Assembly: GCA_902494685.1 (NCBI GenBank)
Contig: CABUUE010000076.1
Span: forward strand, 1-7,215
DNA from: an uncultured Collinsella sp.
Lineage (GTDB): Bacteria; Actinomycetota; Coriobacteriia; Coriobacteriales; Coriobacteriaceae
Direction: 5' to 3'
DNA: 7,215 bases
Position numbers and translations under genes: made by a program. Under the pieces are notes generated by a model, which ran no database searches, had not been told where the DNA came from, and saw only the letters and a list, made by a program, of their open reading frames with translations. Of the stretch, positions 5,270-7,215 are shown piece after piece (the stretch's first letter is position 1; the number at the start of each line of letters is the position of its first letter).

Positions 5270-5851
5270 ATGAGGGTCGTCAACGACTTTACATCGAAGA
5301 CCGATGAGGGGACGCCGCGTCGCGGCTTCATGGCTTCGGGCCTGGCCCCCTTTGATGCCATGCCTCGCATTGATTACATTTGTGCCAACGGGCTGTTTCG
5401 GCGGCACCTGGGCAACATTGCGCAGTTGGAATCGGGGCGCATCTTCTGCCGCCACGGTATTGACCATCTGCTCGATGTCGCTCGCATTATGTGGATCAAG
5501 AATCTCGAGGAACAGCTCGAATTTGACCGCGAGGTCATCTACGCCACGGCACTTCTTCACGATATCGGCAAAGATGAACAGTATGAATCGGGTATATCCC
5601 ATGATGTTGCAAGCGAACGCGTCGCTGATGCGATTCTCGGCGGCATGCCCGATGATGTGGCGTTTGAGCCGGCCGATGCCGCAGCCATTAAGACGGCCAT
5701 TCTGGGCCATCGAAAGCTGCGCGTGAACAGCCAACCGCTTGAGCGTCTGCTCTATGCGGCCGATAAAGCGTCGCGCGCCTGCTTTGCATGCCCCGCGCGC
5801 AATGCTTGCAACTGGAGCGATGATAAAAAGAACCTGTCGATTCGCGTGTAG
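5270..5851 (+). CDS. HD-domain hydrolase between folE and folB
   Basis: A predicted metal-dependent phosphohydrolase of the HD superfamily, 193 residues, cytosolic. Candidate metal ligands in order are H62/H66 (RHGIDHLLDVAR), the H97-D98 doublet (LLHDIGK), H111 and H147 (ILGHRK), and D165 (YAADK). The C-terminus carries C171-FA-C174-PARNA-C180-NW (CX2CX5C) followed by SDDKKN, a possible extra metal or iron-sulphur site. The start at ATG 5270, one base after the folE stop, fits coupled translation, although the nearest purine-rich stretch (AGGATG, 5251) is rather far. ATG 5330 is a less likely alternative. Since FolE makes dihydroneopterin triphosphate and FolB needs dihydroneopterin, this protein may remove phosphate between them. 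That is context-based; its substrate could be another nucleotide. Confidence 0.88.
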   Translation: MRVVNDFTSKTDEGTPRRGFMASGLAPFDAMPRIDYICANGLFRRHLGNIAQLESGRIFCRHGIDHLLDVARIMWIKNLEEQLEFDREVIYATALLHDIGKDEQYESGISHDVASERVADAILGGMPDDVAFEPADAAAIKTAILGHRKLRVNSQPLERLLYAADKASRACFACPARNACNWSDDKKNLSIRV

Positions 5852-5894
5852 TTAGTTTGCGCGGTCGGGGTTCTAAACGAAGGAGACGATCGCG

Positions 5895-6380
5895 ATGAGC
5901 AATAAGAAACTGCCCGAGAATGCAACCAAGACTGAAGGTGCCGAGCTCGCCCGCCGTGGAAGGGGCGAAATATCCACCGCAACGGCGGTACCCCACGTGA
6001 GCTATGACGATCTGCGCCATGCCGACCGCATCACCGTTGAAGGTCTTGAGGTTTTTGCTAACCACGGCGTATATCCCGAAGAGAACGCGCTGGGCCAGAA
6101 GTTCATCGTGTCCCTGGTGCTCTATGCCGACCTGCGTGCAGCGGGGGAGCACGATAACCTGGACGCCTCGATTGACTACGGCTCGGTATGCCACGATGTC
6201 GATGGCTATCTGCGCGAGCATACGTTTAAGCTCATCGAGGCTGCAGCCGAGGGTGTGGTCCAGATGCTGCTGCGTCGTTACCCCCTGCTGCTTGGCGTGC
6301 ACGTTAAGCTCGATAAGCCTTGGGCGCCCGTCGGTCTTCCCCTGGCAAGCTGCGGTGTCGAGATCGAGCGCGTGCGCTAA
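5895..6380 (+). CDS. folB: Dihydroneopterin aldolase with N-terminal extension
   Basis: FolB cleaves 7,8-dihydroneopterin to 6-hydroxymethyl-7,8-dihydropterin and glycolaldehyde, and often also epimerises it, as a cytosolic homo-octamer. The family fold begins at D44 (DRITVEGLEVFANHGV), so the 161-residue product carries about 43 extra residues compared with the usual 120 or so; that extension is charged and of no known domain. By alignment with the S. aureus enzyme the key residues are E63 (PEENALGQ), Y95 (IDYGSV), E115 (LIEAAAE) and K141 (KLDKPWAPVG), all intact. AAGGAG (5880-5885) precedes ATG 5895 by 9 bases. The 43-base gap to the HD gene shows no clear promoter, so it belongs to the folE unit. 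No folK or folP follows. Confidence 0.95.
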   Translation: MSNKKLPENATKTEGAELARRGRGEISTATAVPHVSYDDLRHADRITVEGLEVFANHGVYPEENALGQKFIVSLVLYADLRAAGEHDNLDASIDYGSVCHDVDGYLREHTFKLIEAAAEGVVQMLLRRYPLLLGVHVKLDKPWAPVGLPLASCGVEIERVR

Positions 6381-6386
6381 CCGACT

Positions 6387-7196
6387 CTAGAGCTCGTTGG
6401 CGGGCGGTTTTTTGAGCCGCTGCGACAGAGCCCTGTTGTTGGGGCAGTACGTGTCGAGCAGCGCGTGAAACCGCTGATTGTGGCTTGGCTCGAGCAAGTG
6501 GACGAGCTCGTGGGCGACAACCATGTCGAGGCATTCGACGGGGTAGGCGGCAAGTTCTCGTGCGATGCGAACGGCGCCGGATTTGGGCGTGCAGGAGCCC
6601 CAACGCGTTTTCATGCTGCGTACGGAAACGCGGGAAACGGCGACACCCATTGCGATTTCGTATGCGTGCACAATATCGCGCAGTGCCGATGTGACCTCGG
6701 ACGTATAGAGCTGGTCAATATGGGCTTGGATCTCACTGGGCGTTAAGCCGTCGAGGGCTGTGCGCTGCTTTGCCTGCGTGCACCCACTTGGCTCGTCGGT
6801 ACCCATAAAACTTGCGAAGGTAGCCTGCTTGGGCCGCGGTGCGGGTGGCTCAAAGTTGTGGTCGAGTGCATCCTGAACGGTGATGGGTTTGCCCCAAAGC
6901 GCAATGATGGACGAGGGACTGAGCGGCTCTCGCGCCGTCGCCTGACGTTGCTCGCGCTGGGCAAGTCGGCTGATAATCCAGGCGCTGTTGCGCTTCACAA
7001 ACGCTTCGATACGCTCGCGGGTGGCGCCGAGCGGTGCGCTGGCGTGGACCTCACCGCTCGATGTGACGCGTAGGTTGAAGTTCTTGACGCGCTTTTTGGT
7101 AACGACGACGGGGATGGGCGTCCCATCCGGTCGGGATGCGGAAATCGTAAACTGCTGCGTCAAAAGCGGTCCTTCAGATTGGGGACGGGCCGGCAT
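6387..7196 (-). CDS. YgjP/DUF45-family zinc metallopeptidase
   Basis: A predicted zinc-dependent protease-like protein of the YgjP/SprT-like group (DUF45). The 269-residue product has the N-terminal region typical of the family (KKRVKNFNLRVTSSGEVHASAP, residues 34-55), the MKTRWGSC signature (195-202) and the zinc motif H229-E-L-V-H233 with a third likely ligand H239 (EPSHNQRFHALL). Between them sits a Pro/Gln/Ala-rich linker (about 112-150) without recognisable structure. No signal peptide or membrane segment is seen. The start is unsure: ATG 7196 has no good ribosome binding site and the frame stays open to the window edge, while TTG 7163 has GAAGGA 6 bases upstream and would give 258 residues. 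It converges with folB, 6 bases apart. Substrates of this family are mostly unknown. Confidence 0.88.
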   Translation of the reverse strand: MPARPQSEGPLLTQQFTISASRPDGTPIPVVVTKKRVKNFNLRVTSSGEVHASAPLGATRERIEAFVKRNSAWIISRLAQREQRQATAREPLSPSSIIALWGKPITVQDALDHNFEPPAPRPKQATFASFMGTDEPSGCTQAKQRTALDGLTPSEIQAHIDQLYTSEVTSALRDIVHAYEIAMGVAVSRVSVRSMKTRWGSCTPKSGAVRIARELAAYPVECLDMVVAHELVHLLEPSHNQRFHALLDTYCPNNRALSQRLKKPPANEL

Positions 7197-7215
7197 GTCG
7201 ACCGTTCGGCATGCC

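Noticed and set aside
4501..5370. Minus-strand ORF of 289 codons opposite the nrdG end and folE
   Set aside because: Shadow frame opposite two clear genes; no motif or start signal.
1..7215. CRISPR array or insertion sequence
   Set aside because: No regularly spaced repeats, no transposase motif and no terminal repeats with target duplication were found.

Overview
The window looks like chromosomal DNA of a gut Coriobacteriia member, most like Collinsella (Actinomycetota). This is inferred from the GC-rich, strongly G/C-ending codons of the housekeeping genes, the actinobacterial-looking tRNA-Val(GAC) sequence and the anaerobic gene content. No marker in the window proves the genus.

Left end (1-803): lower-GC, poorly recognisable DNA ends exactly in a 3' fragment of a tRNA-Val(GAC) gene (759-803: anticodon loop, variable loop, T arm, acceptor 3' strand, CCA). 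No 5' half precedes it, and a strong intrinsic terminator (813-846) follows. I read this as the distal end (att site) of an integrated genomic island whose body lies left of the window. It holds the tail of an unrecognised gene (3-449), a possible frameshifted continuation (450-660), and a cluster of direct and inverted repeats (619-758) that resembles integrase or excisionase arm sites. Right of the att site, 847-1140 carries no clear gene, only a possible minus-strand gene remnant (866-1033).

Middle (1141-4644): the anaerobic class III ribonucleotide reductase. nrdD (1413-3635) has two NrdR boxes with canonical 32-bp phasing that bracket and overlap its likely promoter, then a roughly 220-nt leader with several potential helices. 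nrdG (4063-4644) encodes the radical-SAM activase. The two genes are separated by 427 nt that contain an intrinsic terminator. That terminator sits at the tip of a much larger imperfect inverted repeat (3602-3830), which reaches back into the nrdD 3' end. A second, nearly perfect 21-bp inverted repeat lies just ahead of the nrdG ribosome binding site. NrdG installs the glycyl radical on NrdD, which then makes dNTPs without oxygen.

Right (4646-6380): a short folate/pterin operon, folE - HD-domain hydrolase - folB. FolE makes dihydroneopterin triphosphate and FolB cleaves dihydroneopterin. The HD protein between them is well placed to supply the missing dephosphorylation step, a hypothesis from context.

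Right end (6387-7196, minus): a YgjP/DUF45-type zinc metallopeptidase gene that converges on folB with a 6-nt gap. Its start may lie at or beyond the window edge.
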